A stretch of DNA of 64,000 nucleotides, from NCBI RefSeq assembly GCF_002994745.2, contig NC_037089.1:83476347-83540346 (forward strand), read 5' to 3'. Source of the DNA: Rosa chinensis (Eukaryota > Streptophyta > Magnoliopsida > Rosales > Rosaceae). The number at the start of each line of letters is the position of its first letter. Position 1 is the stretch's first letter. The notes beneath the pieces were generated by a model, which was not told where the DNA came from, searched no databases, and saw only the letters and a program-made list of their open reading frames with translations. The position numbers and the translations under genes were made by a program. Below are positions 23,072-35,513 of the stretch, piece by piece.

Positions 23072-23290
23072 TGTTGTAGAGAAACTGAATTTGAGAGGAA
23101 TTTGTTGTGTATTCTCATTGATAATAGGGGCCTCTTTATATAGAGGATTACAATGCATAGAATCTCAATCATACAAGGAAAGTAATCGTACATTGAATAT
23201 GAATCTAAATCCTTCTAATTTAACCCTATTACCACTAGAGCAAGTAACCTAGAGTTTGGGCCAAACACAAACTAGGGTTTTACTTGAACA
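23072..23290 (-). repeat. 3' LTR of copia element 1
   Basis: 219 bp, TG...CA ends, adjacent to the polypurine tract. Nearly identical to 29480-29698. Confidence 0.95.
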
Positions 23291-23893
23291 CTTCCCCTTG
23301 TGTTGCCCAAACGCGGTGCTTCTCTCGTTGCCTCTTTAAAAACCTTGCTGAGTAACAAAAACCCAGTGGGACAAAAATAACCTCGGTCGAAGGGGAAAAA
23401 GAGCACAACAGACCCTTCACGTTTCAAGGTGAACATGTAGACATCTCCCCCTGATGTTTGCGTCTCCCCCTGATGACTACGATCATGTGAGTTCAGATAA
23501 TTTCCGCAAGCCAATTCTTGCCACATGTTTCTCGAACGTGGATTTGGGCAATAACTTAGTAAACAAGTCTGCCACATTATCCTCATATCGAACCTAGTTC
23601 ACTTTGGTATTTGAGGAGAGTCTGTTGTTGCTGATTATGCTTGGTGGTGTTGCTTTTGATGTAGCCTCGCTTCATTTGTTCAAAACGAACAACATTATCC
23701 TAAATGCTCGTAGGCTCATCTTGTGGTAGACTTCAAACCACAATTTGTTCGAACATGCGTGATTATGGATCCAATCCATAAACATTCACGAATCACTTCG
23801 TGAAGAGCAATAATCTCTGCATGGTTCGAAGATATAGCGACGGTCTGTTATGTAGACTTCCAAGATATCACGGTCTTTTCCCATGGTGAACAC

Positions 23894-26850
23894 TTAACCA
23901 GTTTGGGAGCGACCTTTGTGTGGGTCAGAGAGGTACCCAACATTAGCAAAACCTTCCAAAACACTTATATCTTTTTGGGATGGGGGTAGAGAACGCAGGC
24001 CAGTGTTGGCGGCGTTTCTGGTGTGTGATGGGTCTGAATCCATCTTCTCTCTGTAGGGATAGAACAAGCCCATATCAATCATACATCTCAAGTACTGAAA
24101 GATATCTTTTACACCTATCAAAAAGGGCGTCGCGTTGGCGCAGAGCTATACCTTAGTTAACAAGTTCACTGCAAACGAGATGTCTTGTCCTGTGCATTGA
24201 GCTAAGTACAATAATGCGCCTATTGTACTCAAGTAAGACACTTCTGCCTCTAGCACATCTTCGTCGTCATCCTTCAGACGAAGAGGATCATTTTCAGGAT
24301 CAAGACTACGGACGATCATGGGGGTGCTTGAAGGTTTGACCTTGTCAAAATGCCTAAGCATCAATCGACATTATGCTCAAGTTCCAAACTGAGACATAAT
24401 CCTGTTCTCCCATAATCCTTCATCTCAAAATCGGATTTCAAGTGTTCAGCGGTTTCCCTTAACTCTTTAAAGGCTTCTAATGAAGATCATCTCCAATATG
24501 AACCGTGATGGAATCCGAAACTTGTTATGGAAACGCGTGGGCATATCCCTTCCCAATCAAGTAGTCATTTTAGCGAGCGTTTCAACCTCATTGTAAACAC
24601 GCTCCATGGTCTAGAGCCACTTGACTTGGGTAAATGAAGTTCACCATGAACCTTCATGTATATTCCGTATCTAGATCCCTATAGAGATACATAGTAACCA
24701 CATTTGTAAGCTGCATAATTAGTTATTCAGAAACTACCAAACTAATAGGGTAGTGCAGTGCAATGACATCCATTACGAGAGAATATGTCTCATCGTAGTC
24801 GATTCCATGACGTTTTATGAGAAGCCTTGCGCCATAAGGTGAGATTGCCATCTCTTTTTCTCATCACGCTTTCTAACAAAGACCCATTAGTCAATGGGTT
24901 TTATGTGAGGATGTGTTGGCATCACTGTCTCAAAGACCTTCCTCTTCGTTAGAGAATCCAACTTAACCTAGATCGCATCTTTCTATTTAGGCCAAATTTC
25001 TCTACGTTGGCATTCATTCATCAATGAAGCGTGGTTCGATATCATCGGACTCAATAAACTCATGCACAACGAAATGTGCAACTACATCATCAATTATAAT
25101 GGAGTTTCTATCCCACGTCTCATGTACACTAGTGTAATTTTCATAGAGTTCTATATTCTCAGGAATATGTTCTGACGTTGAGGCGTCCCCCAACGATAAC
25201 CATAACCCGGAAGATACTCATGTGACGGATTTTGAATCTTGATGATCAAAGGATTGGAATGTGCCAAAGTATCCTTCGAACCAATGGGCCTCCTACGCAT
25301 CCTAGCTAGGGCCATGACCTGTAACGCCAGAGTTCCACACTATTTGGCGTTGGCGCCATGCCTACCTCCGTGTAGGGTGGCGCTACGTCCTCTCGTAGGG
25401 ACGTCCTTCCTTGCAGGCTTGTTTGCAGCATATTTGTGTGATCTCATCACTTTAACAGGGATCGAGATGAGATATAGTGGGGACAGGCCACGACAATCCC
25501 TGTCGTTCCTGCTAAACATTCGTGTTCTTATCTCCCTCTAACGACGGGAAGACAGTCTCATCAAAGTGACAACCAGTAAATCTAGCGGTAATGAGATTGC
25601 CTTGCAAGGGCATTAAGTGGCGGACGATTGTTAGAGTCTCAAATCCAACTTAGTTGCCGATTCGTCTGTAAGGACCCATCATAGAGCACTATGGCGGCGC
25701 AATTGGCACATAAATGGCTCACTCAAATACGCGTAAGTACGATATTTGTACCTAGTCACTAGCTGTAATGCAGAGGTACATTGAGTGGCGGTGGGTCGTA
25801 GACGAATTAGCATAGCTACATGCAATATTGCATTACCCCAAGCGGATATAAGGAGATTGGTGCGCATTACCAATGTCCGGACTATCATCGTAGTCATTTT
25901 CGCAAGACCATTTGGGTGTGTACATGGGAACATGATGTCCAACATTAGTCCCATTGCAATATCCATCGAAAGTCTTTCGATGTAAACTCTCTAGCATAGT
26001 CAAATCCAATTGACTGAATAGGATGATCTGAGGAGTGAGCCCGCTGTCATATGATATGTGCTAGGAGTGTAGCATAAGCAGCATTTATAGGTGGACAATG
26101 GCACAACACGTGACCAGCGTGTTTGCGTGTCAACCAACATCATGAAATATTTAAGCGTCCGCAAGTTGGTTGAATCAATCCACAGAATCCCCATGGATTC
26201 TATGTAAGAACAAAATGAGTATATTCATTTCCTTTGCATAGGACGGTCTTAGTCCTAATTTCCCTAAGGAACGGGCTTTGTAAAACGAGCGAGAGGCTGT
26301 AGAAGTAACCAATGAGAATTTTGGTTAGGCCTGAGCGTCTGAAACGCTATTTGAAGCAAGTTGGTGATTGCAACATCACCTGGGGCGCCATCACAATGAT
26401 GGACGTTATCCATGGCGTTATGGATATGGACTGCGCCAACCCTAGGCTAGTGGTGGACGGAGGTGGTACACTAGGCAGCTACGTCGGTCACAATTAGTCC
26501 AAAAATCAACTTTTGATTCATGCTTCGTTTCGCTCGAAAGAAATGATGTCCATGTGAAGTCTTTAGTAGACGGATCATCATATCAGGACCAGGATGACAT
26601 ATCCTGTCGTGACAAAGCCAATATGTGTCTAAATCCATATGTGTCTAAATCCAAGAGATCTTCTCTCATAACTTTTATTGGATTAATAGCTCGAATAGTG
26701 ACATATAGTCCACTAGAGAGACACATAAACTTCTCTAAGATGCCCCTTTGTTCGCAATCATTAGAGTTATTGCAAAGGAACTCATTTTCGTTCTCTACAT
26801 GCATTTTCGCATGGAATCCTTTTGCTATTCATAGGTGCGATTGGCCCTAG
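23894..26850 (-). pseudogene. copia element 1 pol remnants (protease to RNase H), heavily broken
   Basis: Short minus-strand frames match the copia pol order. From high to low coordinates they are a pre-integrase region (about 26580-26800), integrase pieces (26000-26194; 25679-25966 with TTMIVRTLVMRTNLLISAWG), and RT/RNase H pieces (24146-24364 with KPSSTPMIVRSLDPENDPLR and YLAQCTGQDISFAVN; 23894-24121). Aligning by eye with element 2 shows many indels and stops, and the central RT with its YVDD-type centre is not readable as one frame. In an active element this polyprotein would cut itself, copy RNA into DNA and integrate it. Confidence 0.85.
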
Positions 26851-27419
26851 GAGCATAGAGAGTTTCTACCACAGTAATTAAGGTGCCATTTGGCAAGTGG
26901 AACTTGGGGTATTCCATGTCCTTGAATTAATATTAATGGCCCAGCCATCGTAGTCACAAAAGTCATATGCTCATAATCAAAATGGAGTCATAAAAAACTT
27001 GAAATTTTATTCATAAGCCAACAGAGTTACATGTTTGCCTTTTTGACTAAACAAAATCTAATCCAAAATGATAGCTAATGCAAAACAATGGTAGTCGTCT
27101 AACTTCTTTCAGTAATTCAAAAATAAATGTGACCAGGTGAGTAGAGAGATGTTGGTGGAGCAAGGCTCGCTTAAGTACCACTAATCTCAGAACCTTCCTA
27201 GACATCACACTTATTTTGAGTGAGCCTACTTTGAAGAAAAGCTAAACCATTGGCATTTACTACAAAAATATATGGCAATTGCCTATTATATCTTTTGGAA
27301 AAATAAAGACTCAAACAGAATTGGTGATCTATTGATCCCAGCCAGATTTGTAGTCTTCAACCCTTCACTCTAGATCATCTTCTTGATCCTCTTGTTCCAT
27401 ATAGTGAGCATCTCTTGCT

Positions 27420-28423
27420 TCACAATATGCTTTGTAGGCGATGACGATTTCTTCACTAGCTCTACAAATGTATGCCCAATGATCAGACACTCCACATCGA
27501 GAACATACATCTCTTTGCTCAAACTCCATTAATTAAGGCACTTTGAAAGCGTCATTTAGATGGCTCTTAGTGTTGGTGGCGCCACCAACATGGTCAGAGG
27601 CGTTGCCTCCTTCTTTCTTTCCACGTTGACCTCTTCGGTTCCGTGTTCGCCTATTTTGGCGATTACCTTCCCAAGTAGAGCGATTATATGGATCAGAATG
27701 TCCAGAAGTATCCCTAAGATTAGGGTTTCGCACTTGGCGCCTTTTCTTAGGGGCGCGACTATAATTGGATTCTGGAATATGCCATGTTCCCACGGATCTC
27801 GAATTATAGTTCTTCACAAGGATGTTGTCGTGCTTTTCAGCGACATTCATAGCTCCAATGAGCTCATGAAACCTTGTGATTCGTCTTGCAGTAACATCGA
27901 TTCGATAGTTCTTAGCAACCATTAATGTAGAGAAGGGGAAAGTAGAGAGAGTCTTCTCAATCAACATCGCATTTGTGATCTCTTTACCACAGAATTCCAT
28001 TAAAGATTTAATGCGAAGTGCTTCCGAGTTGTAGTAAAAAACTGACTTGAAATCACAGAAGCGGAGGCTATGCCATCTCACTTCTAGGTCAGGAAGTAGG
28101 GAGTCACGGACATTGCCAAATCTATCTTCGAGTGAGACCCACAGCCTTCTAGGGTCTTCTTCATTCATACACTCGTACTGGAGCAAATCATACATATGAC
28201 GAGTCATTAGGATGATGACTTTCGCCTTATTTGCCTCTAAGGCTGCTCTATTTGCTTCCAAAGCCTGAGCTTACTCAACAGTTAGCACGTCCTGGCTAGG
28301 CTCGAGAATTGTATCCAAGATTCCATCGGCCTTGATATGCTGGGGAATATCACGAACCCAACTGTGATATTCAGAGCCAGTTGTTCCTAATGGAGCAAAG
28401 TCCAATTTGTTCAGGTTACTCAT
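27420..28423 (-). pseudogene. copia element 1 gag with zinc knuckle, one in-frame stop
   Basis: From an ATG at 28423 (MSNLNKLDFAPLGTTGSEYH) the minus strand encodes a copia-type Gag (UBN2-like). A TAA at 28273-28271 interrupts it, after which the same frame continues as EANRAALEANKAKVIILMTR and on to 27533. A CX2CX4HX4C zinc knuckle (CSRCGVSDHWAYIC) is encoded at about 27470-27511 in a shifted frame, so there is also an indel before it. Gag forms the particle that packages element RNA in the cytoplasm. Confidence 0.88.
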
Positions 28424-28909
28424 CCTGAAAGGGAACAAGAACTTAGGGTTAGTTTCGGAGAGAAAAAAAGCTACCACGAAAACAAATAAAATTTCTGAGC
28501 GTAGTCGCTTCCAAGAAATTAGGAATTTCCGAGTGTAGTTGCTTCCAAGAAATTTGATTCCATCGAAACAATGATGTTTGTAGTCGATCATTTTATTTCA
28601 ACAAACTCAAAGTTTGGAGAACTCTACAAGCTCCAAGCTTGGAGTGAGTACGAACCCCCACAGTTCGGCTTAATGGTCTCCCCTATGATAAAGAAAGGGG
28701 GGTAGAAGAAAGGAGGTTGCAAGTCCCCGAAAAAAAAAGAGAAATTGAATTTAAAAACTCTAAAAACGGGAACGTTTAATAAAAAATACCTCGAAATAGG
28801 TCACCGGAAAATTTGACAGGAAAAATTGGTGGAAAAAGTCGCCCAAAAAAGGGCCGGAAATTGGCTGGAAAAGTGGCAGGAAAGTTGTTGACCGGAGGTT
28901 GACCGTTGT

Positions 28910-29052
28910 TGACGTGGCAGTAGGGCCCCTGTATACTGACATGGTAGTAGGTCCCTATATGCTGACGTGTCAGTGGGTCAGGATGCTAACGTGGCAGTGG
29001 GTCAGGATGCTGACGTGGCATTGGGTCAGGGCGCTGACGTGGCGGTGGGGTC
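28910..29052. repeat. 24-27 bp tandem repeats with TGACGTGGC core in the copia 1 leader
   Basis: About six degenerate units, each with a (T)GACGTGGCAGT-like core, lie between the gag start and the 5' LTR. ACGT-core motifs of this kind are binding sites for plant bZIP factors. A similar shorter array is in element 2. Confidence 0.8.
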
Positions 29053-29479
29053 TGCGTTCTTTTTCTCTCTCCTTTTTTTTTTCTTCTCTTCTTCTTTTCT
29101 GCCGGTTCAAGATGCAGCAGCTCAGGTGGCCGGTTCAAGCCTTTTTAGGCCAGTTTTTGTACTTTTTCTTTCGGTTCCTGAAACTTCAGATCAATGGGCT
29201 TCTGTTACCAAAATTTGGTGGAAATTGGAGGTCCGGAAGATGGTGAACTGGTGGAATATTTGCTGCGAGTTGTATGGAGCTTCCGGTGGCCAGTTCGGTA
29301 AGTTTCCGGCCGGTTCTTGGGGTGGGGCCGCCGGTTTTGGACTCTTGGGATCGAGTTCTTCAATGTGTGAGGTGGGGGCAGAAAAGGGTTCAAGGTTTTG
29401 TATTCGGATTCAAGGTTTTTAGCTTCTTGAATCAGGGTTTGGCTATTTGTTTCAGGGTTAGTGCTTCGTGCTGATAACG

Positions 29480-29698
29480 TGTTGTAGAGAAACTGAATTT
29501 GAGAGGAATTTGCTGTGTATTCTCATTGATAATAGAGGCCTTTTTATATAGAGGATTACAATACATATAATCTCAATCATACAAGGAAAGTAATCGTACA
29601 TTGAATAGGAATCTAAATCCTTCTAATTTAACCATATTACCACTAGAGCAAGTAACCTAGAGTTTGAGCCAAACACAAACTAGGGTTTTACTTGAACA
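29480..29698 (-). repeat. 5' LTR of copia element 1
   Basis: 219 bp, adjacent to the primer-binding-site-like sequence and, on its outer side, to the ATTTT duplication (29699-29703). Confidence 0.95.
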
Positions 29699-29725
29699 AT
29701 TTTTTATTTTTCATCTTTACCCTTA

Positions 29726-29962
29726 AACCCAGCACTGTGTCGCAATCGCACTGAAACTATAGGAGAAGAAGGTGAACGTTGCACGGACTTTGTACCGGAA
29801 GAGTCTGCTATCAGGATTGATGACATCAAGGTCGATAAGGAGAGCATTGACATGCTTTCTGATCTTAGCATGTCTGAAATTCCTGGAGTATCAGAAGTTG
29901 AACCGCAGGTTGTGGTTCCTAGCCAAGGATATGGATGGGGTCCACAAGGAAGGAGGTTCTAA
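29726..29962 (+). pseudogene. 3' coding remnant of an unrecognised gene
   Basis: An open frame without an ATG at its start runs to TAA at 29960. It includes ERCTDFVPEESAIRIDDIK, ESIDMLSDLSMSEIPGVSEV and the end VPSQGYGWGPQGRRF. The balanced acidic composition and codon pattern look like real coding sequence, and A/T-rich DNA resembling a 3' untranslated region follows. A CAG at about 29730-29732 could be its splice acceptor. The copia 1 insertion ends 28 bp upstream, and nothing like the missing upstream exons is seen left of that element. I do not recognise the family. Confidence 0.4.
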
Positions 29963-30329
29963 GGTAATAGAAGCTTTATGCTTGTGGTTTGTAATTTACT
30001 TAATTCAAGTTGCATTCGGTAGTAGTGATATGGTAAATGGATCTTGTTTTGTATTTTAATTGAACGTTCGCTTGATATTAAGTTTGTAAGGTGGTTACAA
30101 AAAGAAAAGAAAAAAAGAATTATATCAAGTTCATTTAGATTGCATATAAAGATTCGGTATAAATATACCATCTTCTTACCTTGTTTATGGAGAACATATT
30201 TGGAGATGGAGGACTGTGGAAGAGTTTAAGGGGGAAAGCGTTGAGCTGGGTTTGAGTTTTTCATTTGGCGATCAAAACAAGGGTAAGTTGGGAAATTACA
30301 AAATAAATTTTCTAAGGTATTTAAGACAA

Positions 30330-30555
30330 GCAAAATGGTTTTTTATGACACACAATAAAAGTTGTAAAACATCTTTCATGGCGCACAAAAGAGTGTTTTA
30401 AGACGCGCAAAAAATGTCTTTTACGGCGCACATTTTTTGTGCCACGAGAAATTTGTCTTTTCCGACATTGTCTTTTACGACACGCTTCCTTATGCCTTAA
30501 AATTATTTTTTACGGCGCACATTGTGTGTCGTAAAAGACCAATTTTGTTGTAGTG
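30330..30555 (-). mobile_element. CACTA transposon terminus (one end)
   Basis: Read on the minus strand from 30555 the sequence starts CACTACAACAAAATTGGTCT, the canonical CACTA terminus. It goes on with repeated subterminal motifs of the form TTTTACGACAC/GGCGCACAT in both orientations, typical transposase-binding regions. No matching second end is visible within the next kilobase, so it is a fragment, or the other end has been lost. Confidence 0.65.
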
Positions 30556-30939
30556 ATAGACTTGATGAGAAAGACATGAGTGATAGTCAGATACGTGTTG
30601 TTTGTTTATTCAATCTGGCTTCACAAGTAGCCAAGTAGCTGTAGGTTACACAGAAACTCTAGAATCGTAATTAAAATCTCGGGTAAATCATCTTTAGTTA
30701 TATGTCTATCTGTGAACTCTGGCTAGCTAGCTCAAGTAAATCATCTTTTATTTTTCAATTTCGTCTTCCGCACGCGTGTCAATTATACTATTTATATCAG
30801 TATTAGCTAACCAAATAATGTGACAACTATATATAGTACTATTAGCATATCCATCAGTATGTATTACCAAATTATTTTGAAATTTTTTAGCAATTTACTG
30901 ACGTCAAGTATTTACAATTTTGCCAAATAAAATGGTTCA
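30556..30939. other. Spacer left of the second copia element
   Basis: No gene seen. GTTCA at 30935-30939 is the left target duplication of copia element 2. Confidence 0.55.
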
Positions 30940-31156
30940 TGTTGTAGAGAAACTGAAATTGAGAGGAATTGCTGTGTATATCATTGATAATAGGGGCCTT
31001 TTTATATAGAGATTTACAATACATAGAATCTCAATCATACAAGGAAAGTAATCGTACATTGAATAGGAATCTAGATCCTTCTAATTTAACCCTATTACCA
31101 CTAGGTCAAGTAACCTAGAGTTTGGGTCAAACACAAATTAGAGTTTTACTTGAACA
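30940..31156 (-). repeat. 3' LTR of copia element 2
   Basis: 217 bp, TG...CA ends, next to the polypurine tract. Confidence 0.95.
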
Positions 31157-31977
31157 CTCCCCCTTGTGTTGCCCAAACGCCGTGCTTCTCTCGTTGCCTC
31201 GTTAAAAACCTTTCCGAGTAATAAAAACCCAGTGGGACAAAAATAACCTCGGTCGAAGGGGAAAAAGAGCACAACACACCCTTCATGTTTCGAGGTGAAC
31301 ATGTAGACATCTCCCCCTGATGTCTGCGTCTCCCTCTAATTACTACGATAATGGGAGTTTAGATAATTTTTGCAAGCCAATTCTTGGCACATGTTTCTCG
31401 AACGTGGATTTGGGCAATGACTTAGTAAACAAGTCTGCCACATTATCCTCAGATCGAGCCTAATTCACTTTGGTATTTGAGGAGAGTCTGTTGTTGCTGA
31501 TTATGCTTGGTGTTGTCGCTTTTGATGTGGCCCAGCTTCATTTGTTCAAAGTGAACAGCATCATCCTAAATGCTCGTAGGCTTATCTTGTGGTAGACTTC
31601 AAACCACAATTTGTTCGAACATGCATAATTATGGATCCAATCCATAAACATTCACGAACACTTCATGAAGAGCAATAATCTCTGTATGATTCGAAGAGAT
31701 AGCGACTAAGGTCTGCTTTGTAGACCTCCAAGATATCGCCGTCTTTCCTATGGTGAAAACATAACCAGTTTGGGAGCGACCTTTGTGTGGGTCAGAGAGG
31801 TACACAGCATCAGCAAAACCTTCCAAAACAGTTATATCGTTTTGGGATGGGGAGAGGGAACACAGTCCACCATATTTGCCGTCCCTGACTCTAGATGGGT
31901 CCGAATCCATCTTCTCTCTATAGGGATAGAACAAGCCCATATCAATCGTACCACTTAGGTGTCGAAAGATATCTTTA

Positions 31978-33484
31978 GGGTTAAATACTGTTTAGTCCCT
32001 GTACTTTGCCTCTCTCATCGTTTCAGTTCCTGACATTCTAATTTAATCTAAAAACTCCCTGATTTCACAATTTCCCTCTAATAGGTCCTTTCCGTGTCAA
32101 ATTAGAAGTTGGCCTTGGGTGAAATGTCCAATATACCCCTATATTATTTCTTTTTCCTTTTTTTTTCTTTTTAATTTCTTTTATTTACTTTTTCCTTTTT
32201 AATTTCTGTTTTTTCTTTTTTCTTTTTAATTTTTTTTTCCTTTTTAATTTCTTTTTTTCTTTTTTATTTTTCCTTTTTAATGACCATCATATCCTGCTGC
32301 ATCAGTAGCGTTACGTCGGCGAACCAATCCAGATCGACCCGAAACTCCAATTATTGTTCTCCACGCCGGCGACCATTTTTCTTTTCCATCACTATTCTTC
32401 TTCTTCACTTCTGGTTTTGGTCAACTTGGCCATCAAAAACCACCATTTCAACCAGACCCAAAATCCAAATCACCATTTTGAGCAAGACTTAAAAACCTTA
32501 GAGTCTGAAAAAATGGTAGTTTTCAGTGAAAAGTTTCCAAATTGAGGCATGATGTGAAGAGAGAAAGTGGGGGAGAGTGAAGTAGGCTGTGAAAATAAGT
32601 GGGGACTGGTTGAGCGGCGAATTTCCGAGCTGATTGGGATATGCTTATGTTTGAGAGATGGCGTCGGCGACGATGGAGACGAGGGCGGATCCACTAAGAG
32701 ACAACGAAGGGAAATGGCTTCTGAGAAGGTGAAGAACTGACCAATCAACTCCTACCCTCTTGCTTTTGCTCAATGTCCATCTATACACCGCCAAGCTAGG
32801 TCTTTGTTGGGTTTGATTTCAATTTGGGGAGAGAAACAAATGGGTTGTGGAGTTTGATCGGAATGGGATTGGTGGGTTGAGGAAGGAGAAAGTAGGCAGA
32901 AGGAAAAGAAAAAGAAAAGGAAAAAAGAAATTAAAAAGGAACAAGAAAAAAAGAAGAAAAATAAAAAAAGAAATTAAAAAGGAAAAAAAGAAATTGAAAA
33001 GAAAAAAAGGAAAAAAAAAATAACAGAGGGGTATATTGGACATTTCACCCAAAGCCAACTCCTAATTTGACGCAGAAGGGACCTATTAATGGAAAATTGT
33101 GAGGTTAGGGAGTTTTTAGATTAAATTAGAATGTCAGGTTGGGGAGAGAAACATATGGGTTGTGGAGTTTGATCGGAATAGGATTAGTGGGTTGAGGAAG
33201 GAGAAAGTAGGCAGAACGAAAAGGAAAAAAAAAGGAAAAAAGAAATTAAAAAGGAACAAGAAAAAAAGAAGAAAAAGAAAAAAAGAAATTAAAAAGGAAA
33301 AAAATGAAAAAGAAATAACATAGGGGTATATTGGACATTTCACCCAAGGCCAACTCCTAATTTGACGCAGAAGGGACCTATTGGAAGGAAATTATGAGGT
33401 CAGAGAGTTTTTAGATTAAATTAGAATGTCAGGGACTGAAACGATGAGAGAGGCAAAGTACAGGGATTAAACAGTACTTAACCC
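31978..33484. mobile_element. Non-autonomous Mutator-like element (MULE) with long inverted repeats
   Basis: The ends start GGGTTAAATACTGTTTAGTC and, inverted, GGGTTAAGTACTGTTTAATC, and stay nearly identical for about 180 bp. The element is flanked by a perfect 9-bp duplication ATATCTTTA (31969-31977 and 33485-33493), the Mutator-class size. Poly-pyrimidine tracts follow the left repeat and poly-purine tracts precede the right one, extending the inverted structure to about 300 bp. There is no transposase. A 315-bp block including most of the right arm is tandemly duplicated (32824-33138 and 33139 onward). It interrupts the RNase H region of copia element 2, so it is younger than that element. 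The 32280-32760 middle is of mixed composition and could be a captured gene piece, but I recognise no family. Confidence 0.92.
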
Positions 33485-35513
33485 ATATCTTTAACACCAG
33501 TCCAATGGCGTCGTATTGGCGCAGAGCTATATCTAGCTAGCAAGTTCACAGCGAATGAGATATCCAGTCTTGTGCATTGTGCTAAGTACAATAATGCGCC
33601 TATTGCACTTAGGTAGGGCACTTCTGCCTCTAGCACTTCTTCATTGTCATCTTTTGGACGGAATGTATCCTTCTTTGGATCAAGACTACGGACGACCATT
33701 GGGGTGCTTGAAGGCTTAAGCTTGTCAGTGTTGAAACGCCTAAGCATCTTTTGGGTATAAGCTGATTGATGAATTAGGATACCATCTCTACGGTGCTCAA
33801 GTTCTAAACCGAGGTAAAACCATGTTTTCCCAAGATCTTTCATCTCAAACTCAGATTTCAAGTGTTCAGCGGTTTCCCTTAACTCTTTAAGGGTGCCAAT
33901 TATGTTCATGTCATCGACATAAACCTCTACGTACTATTCCAAATCCGGAACTTGTCATTTTTATGAACACACATGGGTATAGTTCATTGTTGACATATCT
34001 CTTTCCAATCAAGTAGTCACTTAGACGGTTATACCACATCCGTCAGGATTGTTTCAATCCATATAGTGAACGTTTCAATCTAATTGCAAACGCGCTCCGT
34101 GGTTTGGAGCCACTTGACTTGGGTAACTGAATTCCATCAGGAATCTTCATGTATATCTCCATATCTAGATCCCCATATAGATACGCTGTAACCACATCCA
34201 TAAGCTACATGTTCAGTTTTTCGGAAACTACCAAACTGACACGGTAGCGGAACATTATGACGTCCATTACGGGAGAATAGGTTTCCTCGTAGTCGATTCC
34301 AGGCTGTTGTGAGAAGCCTTGTGCCACAAGGCGAGCTTTGCTCTCATTAGGCTTTCTAACGAATACCCATTTATGACCAACCGGTTTGGTGTTGGGTTGT
34401 ATTGGTACAACATTGCCAAATACCTTTCTTTTGGCTAGAGAATCAAGTTCTGCCTCGATCGCATCTTTCCATTTTGGCCAGTCAGCTCTACGTTGGCATT
34501 CATCAACGGAGCCTGGTTCGATGTCATCAGTCTCAATAATCTCACGCGCCATTGAATACGCTAATACATCATCAATGATAATTGAGTTTCTTTCCCACGT
34601 CCCATGTACACTAGTGTAATTAACAGAGATCTCTACGTTCTCAGGGATAAGTTCTAAAATTGGGGCGTCCCCCAATGATGTGTCTTGGACATAACCATAA
34701 TCCGGAACATTTTCATGGGACGGATTTTGAGTATCGATGATCAAAGGATTTGTTTGTGCCTCATTCGCTCTCTTTCTAGGGCGAGTATCATTCGAACCAA
34801 TCGGTCTACCGCCCTTCCTTGCGGGACCTGCAACCATAGACGCCACATCATTGCCATTCTGGGCAATGGTGCCATCTCCTGGTGTCACAGGAGTGGCGTT
34901 ATGTCCATTATTTGGGACATCAATCCTTGCAGGTACGTTTGCAGCAGGTATGTGTGATCTAGTCACTTTGGCAATCAGAAAACGCATCAGGCAGAGTGTC
35001 TGCTACGTTCTGGAGCTCGATTATTCTTCGTACTTCAAGTTCGGACTGTACGATATGGGGATTGAGATGAGACATAGTGAGGACAGACCACGACAATTCC
35101 TGTCGTTCCTGTTGAACATATGTGTTCTTATCTCCCTCTAACAATGGGAAGACTGTCTCATCAAAGTGACAATTCCCAAATTTAGCGGTAAAGAGATCGC
35201 CTGTCAAGGGTTCAAGGTAGCGGACGATGGTTGGAGATTCATATCCAACCTATATGCCCATTCGTCATTGTGGACCCATCTTAGTATGCTGTGGTGGTGT
35301 AATAGGCACATAAATGGCATATCCAAAAATGCGTAAGTGCGAGATATCAGGGTCATACCCAGTCACTAGCTGTAACGTAGAGTAAGATTGGGTTGCAGCG
35401 GGTCGTAGACGAATTAGCGTCGTTGCATGCAATATTGCATATCCCCAAGCAGAAACAGGGAGATTGGTGCGCATAACCAATGTCCGTGCTATCATCTGTA
35501 GTCGTTTAATAGC

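Larger units (their letters stand above)
23072..29698 (-). mobile_element. Ty1/copia retrotransposon 1, complete length but decayed
   Basis: Two 219-bp LTRs (23072-23290 and 29480-29698) start TGTTGTAGAG and end ACTTGAACA. They are flanked by perfect 5-bp duplications ATTTT (23067-23071 and 29699-29703). Coding order gag then pol runs on the minus strand, so the 5' LTR is the right one. Next to it the minus strand reads CGTTATCAGCACGAAG, which matches about 8 of 12 positions of an initiator-tRNA-Met type primer site. Next to the left LTR is a polypurine tract (AAGGGGAAG on the minus strand). By eye the LTRs differ at about 8 of 219 positions. The pol frame is broken many times, so the element is not autonomous now. 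Confidence 0.95.

Noticed and set aside
32819..33343. Minus-strand reading frames rich in Phe/Leu
   Set aside because: They are translations of the poly-purine arms of the MULE and have no protein character.
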